In this document: piece after piece, positions 37,791 through 46,762 of the stretch
How the letters are laid out: the number at the start of each line of letters is the position of its first letter
Position numbering within the stretch: the stretch's first letter is position 1
From: Lederbergia sp. NSJ-179
GTDB taxonomy: Bacteria > Bacillota > Bacilli > Bacillales > Bacillaceae_C
Direction of reading: 5' to 3'
NCBI RefSeq assembly: GCF_022867885.1
Contig: NZ_JALIFP010000016.1
Location: forward strand, 1-64,000
Length of the DNA stretch: 64,000 nucleotides
Translations under genes and position numbers: made by a program
Notes under the pieces: model-generated
Databases searched by the model: none
What the model saw: the letters and a program-made list of their open reading frames with translations, nothing else
What the model was told of the DNA's origin: nothing

Positions 37791-37946
37791 GATATAGCAA
37801 ATAGCAAAAGCGCAAGAGAATGAAAAACGGCTAGGGTCGCCATATCCGCACACCTTCGCCGCTCTGACTCACATCATGCAAGCTGCTCGGTGCTAAGCTG
37901 CTTGGTAAGACTTAGCACCAGCCAATTTTTATACTTTTTAAAAAAA
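37791..37946 (-). repeat. Interspersed repeat copy after comEC (reverse orientation)
   Basis: AAAAGCGCAAG at 37806-37816 is the reverse of the GCGC-TTGCGCTTTT repeat tail found elsewhere in the window. A perfect nine-base hairpin, GGTGCTAAG (37889-37897) and CTTAGCACC (37911-37919), lies at the other end. The rest is GC-rich for this genome and has no gene. Confidence 0.55.
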
Positions 37947-38081
37947 TTATTTTCCTATGATTTCAATAACTGCTCCTATTACAAAAATAGCAGCAAAGAA
38001 GACAAAGCCAACAACAAAGCCCACCCCAGAATCAATCGCATCATTACGTTTTGATTGAACATTTTTTTCAAATTCGTTCAA
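37947..38081 (-). CDS. yqzM: Small membrane protein YqzM
   Basis: A 44-residue frame, below common ORF cut-offs, is supported. It begins with TTG at 38081, seven bases after AGGAGGGG. The translation starts MNEFEKNVQSKRND and continues with one hydrophobic segment (VGFVVGFVFFAAIFVIGAVI), ending IEIIGK. Its N-terminus is nearly the same as that of B. subtilis YqzM (44 residues), which lies in the same place between comEC and holA. The function is unknown. The strand is opposite to both neighbours. Confidence 0.93.
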   Translation of the reverse strand: MNEFEKNVQSKRNDAIDSGVGFVVGFVFFAAIFVIGAVIEIIGK

Positions 38082-38416
38082 AGATAACCCCTCCTGTTTC
38101 CACTATAGTATAGACGAAGTCTAAAAAAAAATCCACTTTTTCCTTTACCACTGTTGACAAGAGTTGACACCCATACTTTTAAGCAACTAGGTCACAATAT
38201 AGGTACAAGAAGTTTGGCGCTTCTTATTCTGCAGAAAAAACCACTTGAACTGTGCACATGTGCTATGTTCCGCTTCAGAAAAAGACTCCTAGGACTTTTA
38301 TCTGAGGCGTTCATCATAGATCTGAGACAAATCAACTTTTGTTGATTTGTCTCTTTCCACTTGTCAAATTAGCCCAGCTTTCATACGATATAAATAGTAG
38401 ATGAACGAGAGAGGGC
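38082..38416. other. Spacer before holA with doubled TTGACA and a strong hairpin
   Basis: No protein gene is supported. TTGACA occurs twice ten bases apart (38154-38159 and 38164-38169). A perfect 13-base stem with a TTTT loop lies at 38324-38353. Together they could bound a short transcript, but no clear -10 box follows either TTGACA at proper spacing. The holA promoter is probably TTGTCA (38361-38366), 17 bases, TACGAT (38384-38389). Confidence 0.45.
38324..38356 (+). terminator. Perfect 13-base hairpin upstream of holA
   Basis: GAGACAAATCAAC and GTTGATTTGTCTC pair around TTTT, followed by TTT then CC. The T run is short, so termination is probable but not certain. Confidence 0.5.
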
Positions 38417-38422
38417 TTGACC

Positions 38423-39448
38423 ATGAAAATATGGAATAAATTAGAAAAGAAACAATTTTCTCCTTTATATTTATTATATGGAACAGAAAGTTATGTAATC
38501 AATGAAACAAAACAAAAATTAGTGACAAATGTGTTAACAAATGAAGAAATGGACTTTAATTTATCCGTTTATGATGTAGAAGAAACGCCGATTGAACAAG
38601 CTTTAGAAGATGCAGAAACCTTACCTTTTTTTGGTGAAAAAAAATTAGTGATTTTGCATAACCCCATTTTTTTAACTTCAGAAAAGCCGAAAGAGAAAGT
38701 GGAACATAATCTAAAAAAGTTAGAAAGCTACATATTAGAACCGGCCCCCTATACGATTTTGGTGTTTTCAGGGGCTTATGAAAAACTCGATGAAAGGAAA
38801 AAAATCACAAAATTATTAAAGAAACATGCGGAGGTTGTGGAGGGGAAAAAACTAAATGAAAGAGAATTAAGAGTTTGGGTTGAGCAACAAGCAGCAGATC
38901 AACAGGTAAAAATGGAGAAAAAAGCAATCGATTTATTACTGAACTTAGTTGGTCCAGACTTAACCCGCCTTCATTCAGAACTGGAAAAATTATTTTTATA
39001 TGTTGGAAAAGAGCGAGTCGTTCATGTGGATACAGTAGAAAAGCTGGCATCCCGATCTCTTGAACAAAATATTTTTGATTTGATTGATAAAGTGGTGCAA
39101 CGAAAAATGGACGAGGCTTTCAGGATCTATTATGACTTACGAAAACAAAATGAAGAGCCTATCAAAATTTTGGCCTTAATTGCGACTCAATTTCGCTTAA
39201 TTTATCAAGTGAAGGAGTTAATAAAACGCGGATATGGACAAGCACAAATTGCAAGTACATTAAAAGTACATCCTTTTCGAGTAAAATTGGCCACTGGACA
39301 AGCACATGCATTTACGGATTTGGAATTAGGAGCCATTATTCAACTCCTAGCCAAAACAGATCAACAGCTTAAAACAGGAGGAGCAGGAAGAGAAGTGGCA
39401 TTGGAGCTTTTTTTACTTCAATTAGGAAACTTAAATAAAGAAGGGTAA
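38423..39448 (+). CDS. holA: DNA polymerase III delta subunit HolA (YqeN)
   Basis: The delta subunit opens the sliding clamp as part of the clamp loader. The 341-residue protein has the N-terminal AAA-like fold without a working P-loop, starting with PLYLLYGTESYVINETKQ near residue 14. LPFFGEKKLVILHNP follows near 72. The C-terminal collar domain contains EEPIKILALIATQFRLIYQVKEL near 237. I chose the ATG at 38423, seven bases after GAGGG. A TTG six bases upstream is too close. A terminator follows. Confidence 0.95.
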   Translation: MKIWNKLEKKQFSPLYLLYGTESYVINETKQKLVTNVLTNEEMDFNLSVYDVEETPIEQALEDAETLPFFGEKKLVILHNPIFLTSEKPKEKVEHNLKKLESYILEPAPYTILVFSGAYEKLDERKKITKLLKKHAEVVEGKKLNERELRVWVEQQAADQQVKMEKKAIDLLLNLVGPDLTRLHSELEKLFLYVGKERVVHVDTVEKLASRSLEQNIFDLIDKVVQRKMDEAFRIYYDLRKQNEEPIKILALIATQFRLIYQVKELIKRGYGQAQIASTLKVHPFRVKLATGQAHAFTDLELGAIIQLLAKTDQQLKTGGAGREVALELFLLQLGNLNKEG

Positions 39449-39455
39449 AATAAAA

Positions 39456-39482
39456 AAACGTCCCCGAGGGGCGTTTTTTTTA
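39456..39482 (+). terminator. Terminator after holA
   Basis: AACG-(T)-CCCC pairs with GGGG-CGTT around GA and leads into a run of T. The A run upstream may allow use on the other strand. Confidence 0.75.
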
Positions 39483-39499
39483 CAGGATAGGAAAGCAAA

Positions 39500-39640
39500 T
39501 TCTGGCTAATGTTTGATCTAGCTCCAGCGCCTAGCCCCTCAAGGTCAAATAACCCTGAACCTATGAAGGGAAAGATCGCCCTTCCTAGGTTCAGGAACAT
39601 TTGCTTGTCGGGGCTGAACAAGGCGCTTGCGCTTTTCTTA
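39500..39640 (+). repeat. Interspersed repeat copy between holA and rpsT
   Basis: The unit runs from AGCTCCAGCGC at 39520 to GCGCTTGCGCTTTT at 39623-39636, the same head and tail seen near 2489-2685. The interior can form a long hairpin in which CCTGAACCTA-GAAGGG pairs with CCCTTCCTAGGTTCAGG. There is no gene. The last base lies six before the rpsT stop codon. Confidence 0.75.
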
Positions 39641-39645
39641 TTGGT

Positions 39646-39906
39646 TTATGCCAATTTGCTCAATTTTTTTGAAAGACGAGCTTTTTGACGGTTGGCAGTA
39701 TTTTTATGGATTAACCCTTTAGTTGTGGCTTTGTCCAATTGTTTTACTGCTTGTTTAAACAATTCTTTTGAGTTTTCTTGGTTCGCTTCAACAGCAACTT
39801 CAAATTTTTTCATCGCTGTACGCATAGCTGATTTTGCTGAAGCGTTTTGCGCACTTTTAGCATTGTTGATTTTAACTCTTTTAATAGCGGATTTAATATT
39901 TGGCAT
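39646..39906 (-). CDS. rpsT: 30S ribosomal protein S20
   Basis: S20 binds 16S rRNA early in 30S assembly. The 86-residue, strongly basic protein starts [12 protein letters not shown] and has [19 protein letters not shown] near the end, both hallmarks of S20. I chose the ATG at 39906, since AGGAGGTGAAGGGA lies right upstream. The ATG three codons earlier is inside that site. It is transcribed opposite to holA and gpr, as in B. subtilis. Confidence 0.97.
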   Translation of the reverse strand: MPNIKSAIKRVKINNAKSAQNASAKSAMRTAMKKFEVAVEANQENSKELFKQAVKQLDKATTKGLIHKNTANRQKARLSKKLSKLA

Positions 39907-40084
39907 TCCCTTCACCTCCTGTACAACATCGAGATTTTTATATCACTCGACCAATACCATTTTCAACAATAAGAACACTGGATATTTTATCAAACAGATA
40001 GAAAGAATGCAATACTTCTGAATGAAAATCAGATAGTAGGGAAAAGATGTGAAAAAGAAAAGATTAGAGTGGGAGGTATTTTTT

Positions 40085-41212
40085 GTGACAGATAATAAGA
40101 TACATTTAGACCAATATGCCATTCGAACGGATCTTGCAACCGAAGCATTTGAATTAGCTTTAGAACAATTAACAGGAAAAAAGAAGCATAAAATTGAAAA
40201 AAAGGAAATTGAAGGGGTCATCATTCAGGAAAAAATGGAAGATGATATAAAAATTTCCATGGCAACGATTACACCTGAAGGGGAAAAACGATTAGGGAAA
40301 AAGCAAGGATATTATCTTACCCTGGAAGTGCAAGGGATTCGATCACAAGATAGTGTGACACAACAAAACGTTCAAGAGGTATTTGCTCGTGAGTTCCATT
40401 CATTTTTACATATGCTGAACATTCCTAAAGACGCTAGTTGTTTAGTTGTGGGATTGGGAAACTGGAATGTGACACCAGATGCCTTAGGACCAAGTGTTTG
40501 CGAAAATTTAATCATCACGAGACATTTATTTCAGTTGCAACCAGAAAATGTTGAAAAGGGGTATCGTGCTGTAAGTGCGATTGCTCCTGGAGTTATGGGG
40601 CTAACAGGTATTGAAACAAGTGATATCATCTTTGGCGTTGTGGAAAGATCAAAACCTGATTTTGTCATTGCCATTGATGCGCTTGCTTCTAGGTCGATTG
40701 AAAGGGTGAATGCGACCATTCAAATTTCTGATACCGGGATCCATCCTGGCTCTGGAGTAGGGAATAAGCGCAAGGAATTAAGTAAGGAAACACTGGGTGT
40801 ACCCGTCATTTCGATAGGAGTTCCCACTGTCGTGGATGCTGTAACGATTACGAGTGACACGATTGATTTTATCCTAAAGCATTTCGGCAAGGAATTAAAA
40901 GAATCAGGGCGTCCATCAAGATCTCTAGCCCCTGCAGGATTGACCTTCGGGGAAAAGAAAAAATTAACCGAAGAAGATCTACCAGGAGAAAATGAAAGAC
41001 AGACCTTTTTAGGAATGGTAGGTGTACTAAATGAAGAGGAGAAGAGGGAGCTCATTTCCGAAGTTTTAGCCCCCTTAGGACATAATCTGATGGTGACTCC
41101 AAAAGAAGTTGATGTATTTATTGAAGATATGGCGAATTTATTGTCAACTGGCTTGAACGCTGCCTTACATTCAGCCGTTGATCAGTCAGATACTGGGTTT
41201 AAAACACGGTAA
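40085..41212 (+). CDS. gpr: Germination protease GPR
   Basis: GPR degrades the small acid-soluble spore proteins when spores germinate. It is made as a zymogen and removes its own N-terminal propeptide. The 375-residue protein starts near [13 protein letters not shown], the usual processing region. It contains [17 protein letters not shown] near residue 133 and [36 protein letters not shown] near 197. I chose the GTG at 40085, eight bases after GGGAGGT. In B. subtilis spoIIP follows gpr; here yqxA follows instead. Confidence 0.96.
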   Translation: MTDNKIHLDQYAIRTDLATEAFELALEQLTGKKKHKIEKKEIEGVIIQEKMEDDIKISMATITPEGEKRLGKKQGYYLTLEVQGIRSQDSVTQQNVQEVFAREFHSFLHMLNIPKDASCLVVGLGNWNVTPDALGPSVCENLIITRHLFQLQPENVEKGYRAVSAIAPGVMGLTGIETSDIIFGVVERSKPDFVIAIDALASRSIERVNATIQISDTGIHPGSGVGNKRKELSKETLGVPVISIGVPTVVDAVTITSDTIDFILKHFGKELKESGRPSRSLAPAGLTFGEKKKLTEEDLPGENERQTFLGMVGVLNEEEKRELISEVLAPLGHNLMVTPKEVDVFIEDMANLLSTGLNAALHSAVDQSDTGFKTR

Positions 41213-41277
41213 ATTTGTTCTACCATTTTTCAATCTGCATATAATTTAGTAGAGCTGATGATAGAGAGGTGGATGGA

Positions 41278-41613
41278 ATGGGGAAATTTGTTATGAAATC
41301 ACTACTACTGTCCCTGGTTTTAGTCGCAGGTGTTGTAATCGGTTTAAACAAAGCAAATCAAGGAATGAATGAAATGAAGGGATATACAGATTCCTCATTC
41401 ACAACACCAGTAGATGTGAAAAAAACGGAGGATGGAAAGATCAATGCGGCTGTATTAGGGAATGAACTTTCCTCCTTTAATTTAGATGAGAAAAAAGAAA
41501 AATTAGAGGACGCCAAGGCGTTTAACTTTTTTTCAGAAGCTGGAAAGTTATTGGCAAATATGGTCTCCAGTATAGCCCAAGCTGTGATTAACTTTTTTGC
41601 AAGTCTTTTTTAA
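41278..41613 (+). CDS. yqxA: DUF3679 protein YqxA
   Basis: The 111-residue protein has a single N-terminal membrane segment (residues 7-22, SLLLSLVLVAGVVIGL) and a soluble rest that includes MNEMKGY and VLGNELSSFNLDEKKEKLEDAKAFNFFSEAG. The C-terminal helix is hydrophobic. It matches YqxA, whose role is unknown. I chose the ATG at 41278, five bases after AGAGGTGG. In B. subtilis it sits after spoIIP and before lepA. Here it lies 65 bases after gpr. Confidence 0.85.
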   Translation: MGKFVMKSLLLSLVLVAGVVIGLNKANQGMNEMKGYTDSSFTTPVDVKKTEDGKINAAVLGNELSSFNLDEKKEKLEDAKAFNFFSEAGKLLANMVSSIAQAVINFFASLF

Positions 41614-41632
41614 AACATAATTATATACAACC

Positions 41633-41672
41633 AGAACATAGGTGGTTCGAGTCAAACACTTATGTTCTTTTC
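41633..41672 (+). terminator. Terminator after yqxA
   Basis: AGAACATAGGTG and CACTTATGTTCT form a 12-base stem with one wobble pair. A T-rich stretch follows. Confidence 0.75.
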
Positions 41673-41746
41673 TATTTCACTTTTCCGGACACTACTGTTA
41701 TAATTTAGCCTAGCAATCATGCGTCGATTAACAGGAGTGAACAGCA

Positions 41747-43576
41747 ATGAATCGTGAAGATAAAATAATGAGACGAGAACGGATTAGAAATTTTTCTATT
41801 ATTGCCCATATTGACCATGGAAAATCAACTTTGGCAGATAGAATATTGGAAAAAACGAAAGCTTTAACAGCAAGAGAAATGAAAGCCCAACTCCTTGACT
41901 CCATGGATTTAGAAAGGGAGCGGGGAATTACCATTAAATTAAATGCGGTTCAATTAAAATATCACGCCAAAAATGGTGAGGATTATATTTTTCATCTTAT
42001 CGATACACCGGGGCATGTTGATTTCACTTATGAAGTATCACGTAGTTTAGCCGCATGTGAAGGAGCTGTACTGGTTGTGGATGCAGCCCAAGGGATCGAA
42101 GCCCAAACCCTTGCGAATGTTTATTTAGCATTAGATAATGACTTAGAAATATTACCGGTTATTAATAAAATTGATTTACCTGCTGCCGATCCGGAAAGAG
42201 TCAGGAAGGAAATTGAAGATGTCATTGGCCTTGATGCAAGTGAAGCAGTACTCGCATCCGCGAAAGCAGGCATAGGGATAGAGGAGATTTTGGAGGAAAT
42301 TGTTGAGAAAGTACCTGCTCCTACAGGTGATCCTGATGCACCGCTAAAAGCCTTGATCTTTGATTCACTGTATGATGCTTACCGAGGGGTTATCGCCTCC
42401 ATACGAATTGTGGAAGGAACGGTCAAAGCCGGAGACAAAATAAAGATGATGGCCACTGGAAAAGAGTTTGAGGTATTAGAAGTCGGTGTTCATGCGCCAA
42501 AGCCGATGTTAGTCGAAGAACTAACAGTAGGGGATGTTGGTTTTTTGACCGCTGCTATTAAAAATGTAACAGATACAAGAGTAGGGGATACGATTACGAA
42601 AGTAGACTTTCCTGCTGCAGAGCCTCTACCAGGTTATCGAAAATTAAATTCCATGGTATTTTGTGGACTATATCCGATTGATTCGAATAAGTTCAATGAT
42701 CTCCGAGAAGCCTTGGAAAAATTAGAATTAAATGATTCTGCTCTCAGATATGAGCCAGAAACATCGCAAGCACTTGGATTCGGATTTCGTTGTGGATTTT
42801 TAGGTCTGCTTCATATGGAAATTATTCAAGAACGAATCGAGCGGGAATTTAAAATTGAGCTGATTACTACTGCACCAAGTGTGGTCTACCAAGTCTATTT
42901 AACCGATGGTACAGAAATCAAGGTCGATAATCCTTCTAATATGCCTGACCCACAAAAAATAGATCATGTGGAAGAACCTTATGTAAAAGCATCTATGATG
43001 GTGCCCAACGATTATGTCGGTGCGGTAATGGAGCTTTCCCAGGCAAAAAGAGGAAATTTCGTCGACATGCAGTATCTGGATGATATTAGAGTCAATGTGA
43101 TGTATGAAATTCCACTTGCTGAAATTGTTTTTGACTTTTTCGATCAATTAAAATCGCACACAAAAGGATATGCCTCTTTTGACTACGAGATGATCGGGTA
43201 TAAACCTTCGAAATTAGTGAAAATGGATATTTTATTAAATGGTGAAAAAGTAGATGCCTTAAGCTTTATTGTTCATCGTGATTTTGCCTATGAAAGGGGA
43301 AAATCAATCGTAGAAAAACTAAAAGAATTGATTCCCCGTCAGCAATTTGAAGTACCAGTACAGGCGGCTGTCGGTCAAAAAATTATTGCGCGTTCTACCA
43401 TTAAATCAATGGGGAAAAACGTATTGGCTAAATGTTACGGTGGTGATATATCCAGAAAACGAAAATTATTGGAAAAGCAAAAAGAAGGAAAAAAACGGAT
43501 GAAGCAGGTGGGATCGGTAGAAGTTCCGCAGGAAGCGTTTATGGCGGTGTTAAGGCGGGACGATGACGGAAAATAA
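41747..43576 (+). CDS. lepA: Elongation factor 4 (LepA)
   Basis: LepA is a translational GTPase that binds ribosomes and helps under ionic or temperature stress. The 609-residue protein has G1 AHIDHGKST near residue 20, G2 within [11 protein letters not shown]3 DTPGHVDF and G4 NKIDLP. The LepA-specific C-terminal domain follows, with [24 protein letters not shown] near 473. The ATG follows CAGGAGTGAACAGC. It precedes hemW, as in B. subtilis. Confidence 0.97.
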   Translation: MNREDKIMRRERIRNFSIIAHIDHGKSTLADRILEKTKALTAREMKAQLLDSMDLERERGITIKLNAVQLKYHAKNGEDYIFHLIDTPGHVDFTYEVSRSLAACEGAVLVVDAAQGIEAQTLANVYLALDNDLEILPVINKIDLPAADPERVRKEIEDVIGLDASEAVLASAKAGIGIEEILEEIVEKVPAPTGDPDAPLKALIFDSLYDAYRGVIASIRIVEGTVKAGDKIKMMATGKEFEVLEVGVHAPKPMLVEELTVGDVGFLTAAIKNVTDTRVGDTITKVDFPAAEPLPGYRKLNSMVFCGLYPIDSNKFNDLREALEKLELNDSALRYEPETSQALGFGFRCGFLGLLHMEIIQERIEREFKIELITTAPSVVYQVYLTDGTEIKVDNPSNMPDPQKIDHVEEPYVKASMMVPNDYVGAVMELSQAKRGNFVDMQYLDDIRVNVMYEIPLAEIVFDFFDQLKSHTKGYASFDYEMIGYKPSKLVKMDILLNGEKVDALSFIVHRDFAYERGKSIVEKLKELIPRQQFEVPVQAAVGQKIIARSTIKSMGKNVLAKCYGGDISRKRKLLEKQKEGKKRMKQVGSVEVPQEAFMAVLRRDDDGK

Positions 43577-43639
43577 AGTGATAAGGGAGAGGGGTCCAAC
43601 TGGAAGGCTAACTCCTTTTTTGATTGGAAGTGTAAAAAG

Positions 43640-44767
43640 ATGAAAGCTGCCTATATTCATATACCATTTTGCGAACATATCTGTTATTACTGTGACTTCA
43701 ATAAATTTTTTCTGAAAGGCCAACCTGTTAACGAGTATTTGCAATCGCTCTTTCAAGAATTTAAGATGATGATTGACCCAACATCCAAGGCTGATTTAGA
43801 AACGATTTTTGTTGGTGGGGGAACGCCCACTGCTTTAAATGAAAAACAATTAGAAACTCTTTGTAAGGGAATCCGCGATCACCTTCCTTTTGAACGGGGA
43901 GAAGTCACGTTTGAAGCAAACCCAGGAGATTTAACGAAAGAGAAATTAAAGATTCTTGCTGACTATGGCGTGAATCGATTGAGTTTTGGAGTTCAGTCCT
44001 TTAATAATGAATTACTTGAAAAAATAGGGCGTTCCCATCGTGTTCAAGATGTCTATCGCTCTATTGATCAGGCCCAAGAAATAGGGTTTACGAATATTAG
44101 TATTGATTTAATCTATGCTTTACCTGGCCAAACAATCATCGATTTTAAAGATACACTGACAAAAGCACTGGCTTTGGAGTTACCCCATTATTCTGGATAT
44201 TCATTAATCGTAGAACCGAAAACCATCTTTTATAATTTAATGAGAAAAGGGAAACTTCCACTTCCTAGTGAAGATGAAGAGGCAGATATGTATCGCTTAT
44301 TAATGGAGGAAATGGATAAAAAAGGATTATATCAATATGAAATAAGTAATTTTTCTAAATCTGGATATGAAAGCAAGCATAATCTTGTCTACTGGAATAA
44401 TGAAGAATATTATGGGTTTGGGGCCGGAGCACACGGTTATGTGGCTGGGGCAAGATATTCTAATGCGGGTCCATTAAAAAAATATATGGAACCTATTGCA
44501 AAGGAGAAGCGCCCTCTATTTTCAGAACATATTCCAACCAAAAAAGAGAAGATGGAAGAGGAGATGTTTCTTGGTTTGAGGAAAACAAAGGGGGTCTCGA
44601 TTTCGCATTTTGAGAAAAAGTTTTCTATGGATCCTTTGCAAATTTTCCGAGAAGCGGTCGAGGAAATGACTCAAAAAGGGTTATTGGAAAACGATCTTGA
44701 TCATCTTCGTTTAACACAGAAGGGGCGATTTCTTGGGAATGAGGTTTTTCAAGCCTTTCTTTTCTAA
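43640..44767 (+). CDS. hemW: HemW family radical SAM protein (annotated hemN in B. subtilis)
   Basis: HemW is a radical SAM protein related to oxygen-independent coproporphyrinogen III oxidase. Recent work on homologues supports a heme chaperone role instead of a porphyrin oxidase. The 375-residue protein has the cluster motif CEHICYYCDF (Cys pattern CxxxCxxC) at residues 10-19. GGGTPTALN follows near 54 and LSFGVQSFNNELL near 115. The short length and lack of the HemN N-terminal extension favour HemW. It lies between lepA and hrcA. Confidence 0.92.
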   Translation: MKAAYIHIPFCEHICYYCDFNKFFLKGQPVNEYLQSLFQEFKMMIDPTSKADLETIFVGGGTPTALNEKQLETLCKGIRDHLPFERGEVTFEANPGDLTKEKLKILADYGVNRLSFGVQSFNNELLEKIGRSHRVQDVYRSIDQAQEIGFTNISIDLIYALPGQTIIDFKDTLTKALALELPHYSGYSLIVEPKTIFYNLMRKGKLPLPSEDEEADMYRLLMEEMDKKGLYQYEISNFSKSGYESKHNLVYWNNEEYYGFGAGAHGYVAGARYSNAGPLKKYMEPIAKEKRPLFSEHIPTKKEKMEEEMFLGLRKTKGVSISHFEKKFSMDPLQIFREAVEEMTQKGLLENDLDHLRLTQKGRFLGNEVFQAFLF

Positions 44768-44793
44768 AAAATTCTTATCTTTAAGTACAAATT

Positions 44794-44822
44794 GTTGACA
44801 TCATCTAGGCATTTTGATACTT
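44794..44822 (+). promoter_or_regulatory. Sigma-A promoter of the heat-shock operon
   Basis: TTGACA (44794-44799) is followed after 17 bases by TACTTT (44817-44822). It lies just upstream of the CIRCE operator. Confidence 0.75.
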
Positions 44823-44833
44823 TATTTATAGAT

Positions 44834-44860
44834 TTAGCACTCATGTTTATAGAGTGCTAA
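44834..44860 (+). promoter_or_regulatory. CIRCE operator of hrcA-grpE-dnaK-dnaJ
   Basis: Perfect inverted repeat TTAGCACTC, nine-base spacer, GAGTGCTAA. This is the HrcA binding site. HrcA, aided by GroE, represses the operon until heat shock. Confidence 0.98.
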
Positions 44861-44874
44861 TAGAGGTGATGAAA

Positions 44875-45900
44875 GTGTTAACGGATCGTCAATTATTAAT
44901 ATTGCAGGTAATTATTGATGACTTTATTCGATCTGCCCAACCTGTCGGCTCAAGAAAATTATCGAAGAATATTCCGTTTCCTATTAGCTCGGCAACGATT
45001 AGAAATGAGATGGCTGATTTAGAAGAATGGGGATTTATCGAAAAAACGCATACTTCTTCTGGCAGGGTCCCATCTGAAAAGGGGTATCGCTATTACGTCG
45101 ACCATTTACTGTCACCCCAAGAACTGAAGAAGGAAGACATAAATAAAATTCATTCCATATTTAGTGAGCGACTTTACGAGTTAGAAAATATAGCACAAAA
45201 GTCGGCTCGGATTTTATCGGAATTAACCAATTATACGGCCATTTTATTAGGACCCGCTGTGAAAGAAAACCGATTAAAAAGTATTCAAATGATACCCTTG
45301 AACGATAATACGGCTGTCGCCATTATTATCACAGATACTGGGCATGTAGAAAATCGAATATTTACTTTACCTAGTGATGTTGCAGCAGGAGAAATTGAAA
45401 AAATAGTCAATATTTTAAATGAAAAACTTTCAGGGGTACTCATTTCTGAATTAAGACCAACGATCTATAAAGAAGTGGCAAATCTCCTAAAGAGACATAT
45501 TGAACAATATGATTATTTCTTTAAAATTATTATGGAAACCTTAGATTCTCCGGTTAATGAAAGACTGTTTTTTGGTGGAAAATTAAATATGTTAAACCAT
45601 TCCGAATTCAATGATATTGAAAAAATTCGTTCATTCATGGATATGATAGAAGAAGGGAAAGGGATATACGAACTATTTAAACATACACCACGGGGAATTA
45701 ATGTGAAAATTGGTAAGGAAAATAATCATTTAATGATGGAAGATTTTAGTCTTATTACGGCAACTTATTCTATTGGTCATGAAGATGTTGGGACAATCGC
45801 CATCCTTGGTCCAACAAGAATGGAATATTCCAGAGTTATTAGTCTTTTAGACTTCTTGAGCAAAGATATGTCTCTTGCTTTAACAAGACTTTATCAATAG
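44875..45900 (+). CDS. hrcA: Heat-inducible transcription repressor HrcA
   Basis: HrcA binds CIRCE and represses chaperone genes. The 341-residue protein begins with a winged helix ([29 protein letters not shown]) and [38 protein letters not shown]. The IDD and GAF-like domains follow. I chose the GTG at 44875, which follows AGAGGTGAT and gives the known N-terminus. The longer ATG-started frame begins inside CIRCE. A hairpin and a repeat separate it from grpE. Confidence 0.96.
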   Translation: MLTDRQLLILQVIIDDFIRSAQPVGSRKLSKNIPFPISSATIRNEMADLEEWGFIEKTHTSSGRVPSEKGYRYYVDHLLSPQELKKEDINKIHSIFSERLYELENIAQKSARILSELTNYTAILLGPAVKENRLKSIQMIPLNDNTAVAIIITDTGHVENRIFTLPSDVAAGEIEKIVNILNEKLSGVLISELRPTIYKEVANLLKRHIEQYDYFFKIIMETLDSPVNERLFFGGKLNMLNHSEFNDIEKIRSFMDMIEEGKGIYELFKHTPRGINVKIGKENNHLMMEDFSLITATYSIGHEDVGTIAILGPTRMEYSRVISLLDFLSKDMSLALTRLYQ

Positions 45901-45915
45901 GTGAATCAAACGCGA

Positions 45916-45960
45916 GGAAATCAGCTGGGTTTCTGCTGATTTCCCCTGTTTGTTTTAAAT
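45916..45960 (+). terminator. Hairpin between hrcA and grpE
   Basis: GGAAATCAGC (45916-45925) and GCTGATTTCC (45935-45944) form a ten-base stem, followed by CCCTGTTTGTTTT. It could cut down transcription past hrcA or set up RNA processing. In B. subtilis the transcript is processed between hrcA and grpE. Confidence 0.65.
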
Positions 45961-45961
45961 T

Positions 45962-46086
45962 CTCGCTGGATCTAGAGCCCCAGAGCCTGCCCCCGAGAGG
46001 CTCGCAGGATGCGAGTCCATCGACGTAGTGATTGAAGCGGCGCCTTTAGCCGTTCATCCTATAATCAAGGCGCTTGCGCTTTTCTT
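45962..46086 (+). repeat. Interspersed repeat copy inside the heat-shock operon
   Basis: A GC-rich stretch after hrcA ends in GCGCTTGCGCTTTT at 46070-46083, preceded by TTTAGCCGTTCATCCT at 46045-46060. Both are shared with the repeats near 2365-2423 and 2630-2685. Its end lies three bases before the grpE ribosome site AAGGAGGTGA. There is no gene. Confidence 0.75.
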
Positions 46087-46103
46087 TTAAGGAGGTGACT
46101 GTT

Positions 46104-46724
46104 ATGAATAAAGATGTAAATGAACAGGCTGATCTAAAAAATCAAGAAGATGATCTAATGGAAGAAACAGTTGAAAATACCGATGAGGTTAATCATAAAT
46201 CCGAAGCAGAGACGCAACAAAAAGAAACTGACGTAGATGAGGCCCGTTCCGAAGAAGAAAAGAAAGATGAAACAACTTCCAAAATCGAAGAATTACAAGC
46301 AAAATTAGAAGAGGCTGAAAATCGCTATCTTCGATTATATGCGGATTTTGAAAATTCGCGTCGACGTGCCCGTCAAGAATTAGAGGCAAGAGAAAAGTAT
46401 AAATCGCAAGAGCTTATTACCGAGTTATTGCCTGCGATTGATAACTTTGAACGTGCAATGGCAATCGAGCCTGAAAATGAGCAATCCAAAGCTTTGTTAA
46501 ACGGTGTTGAAATGGTTTATCGTTCCATTATTGAGGCCCTTAAGCAAGCAGGCGCTGAACAAATTGAAGCGGTTGGTAAGAAATTCGACCCCAATTACCA
46601 TCAAGCTGTTATGCAAATTTCGGATGAACAGTTTGAATCGAATACTATTGTGGAAGAATTTCAAAAGGGTTATATCTTAAAAGATCGCGTGATCAGGCCA
46701 TCCATGGTTAAGGTAAACCAATAG
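46104..46724 (+). CDS. grpE: Nucleotide exchange factor GrpE
   Basis: GrpE makes DnaK release ADP. The 206-residue protein has a long acidic N-terminal tail, then a coiled coil ([32 protein letters not shown] near residue 58). The beta domain contains [19 protein letters not shown] near 159. I chose the ATG at 46104, behind AAGGAGGTGACTGTT. The upstream in-frame codons lie in the interspersed repeat. It lies between hrcA and dnaK. Confidence 0.96.
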   Translation: MNKDVNEQADLKNQEDDLMEETVENTDEVNHKSEAETQQKETDVDEARSEEEKKDETTSKIEELQAKLEEAENRYLRLYADFENSRRRARQELEAREKYKSQELITELLPAIDNFERAMAIEPENEQSKALLNGVEMVYRSIIEALKQAGAEQIEAVGKKFDPNYHQAVMQISDEQFESNTIVEEFQKGYILKDRVIRPSMVKVNQ

Positions 46725-46762
46725 TTAGCAGGATCTTTATATTGATACAGGAGGTATTATAA

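Noticed and set aside
38154-38345. 63-residue frame before holA
   Set aside because: No ribosome site and the end runs toward a hairpin; codon content is not coding-like.
39500-39640. CRISPR-like array from the repeated units
   Set aside because: Copies are far apart, vary in length and have no regular spacers or cas genes.
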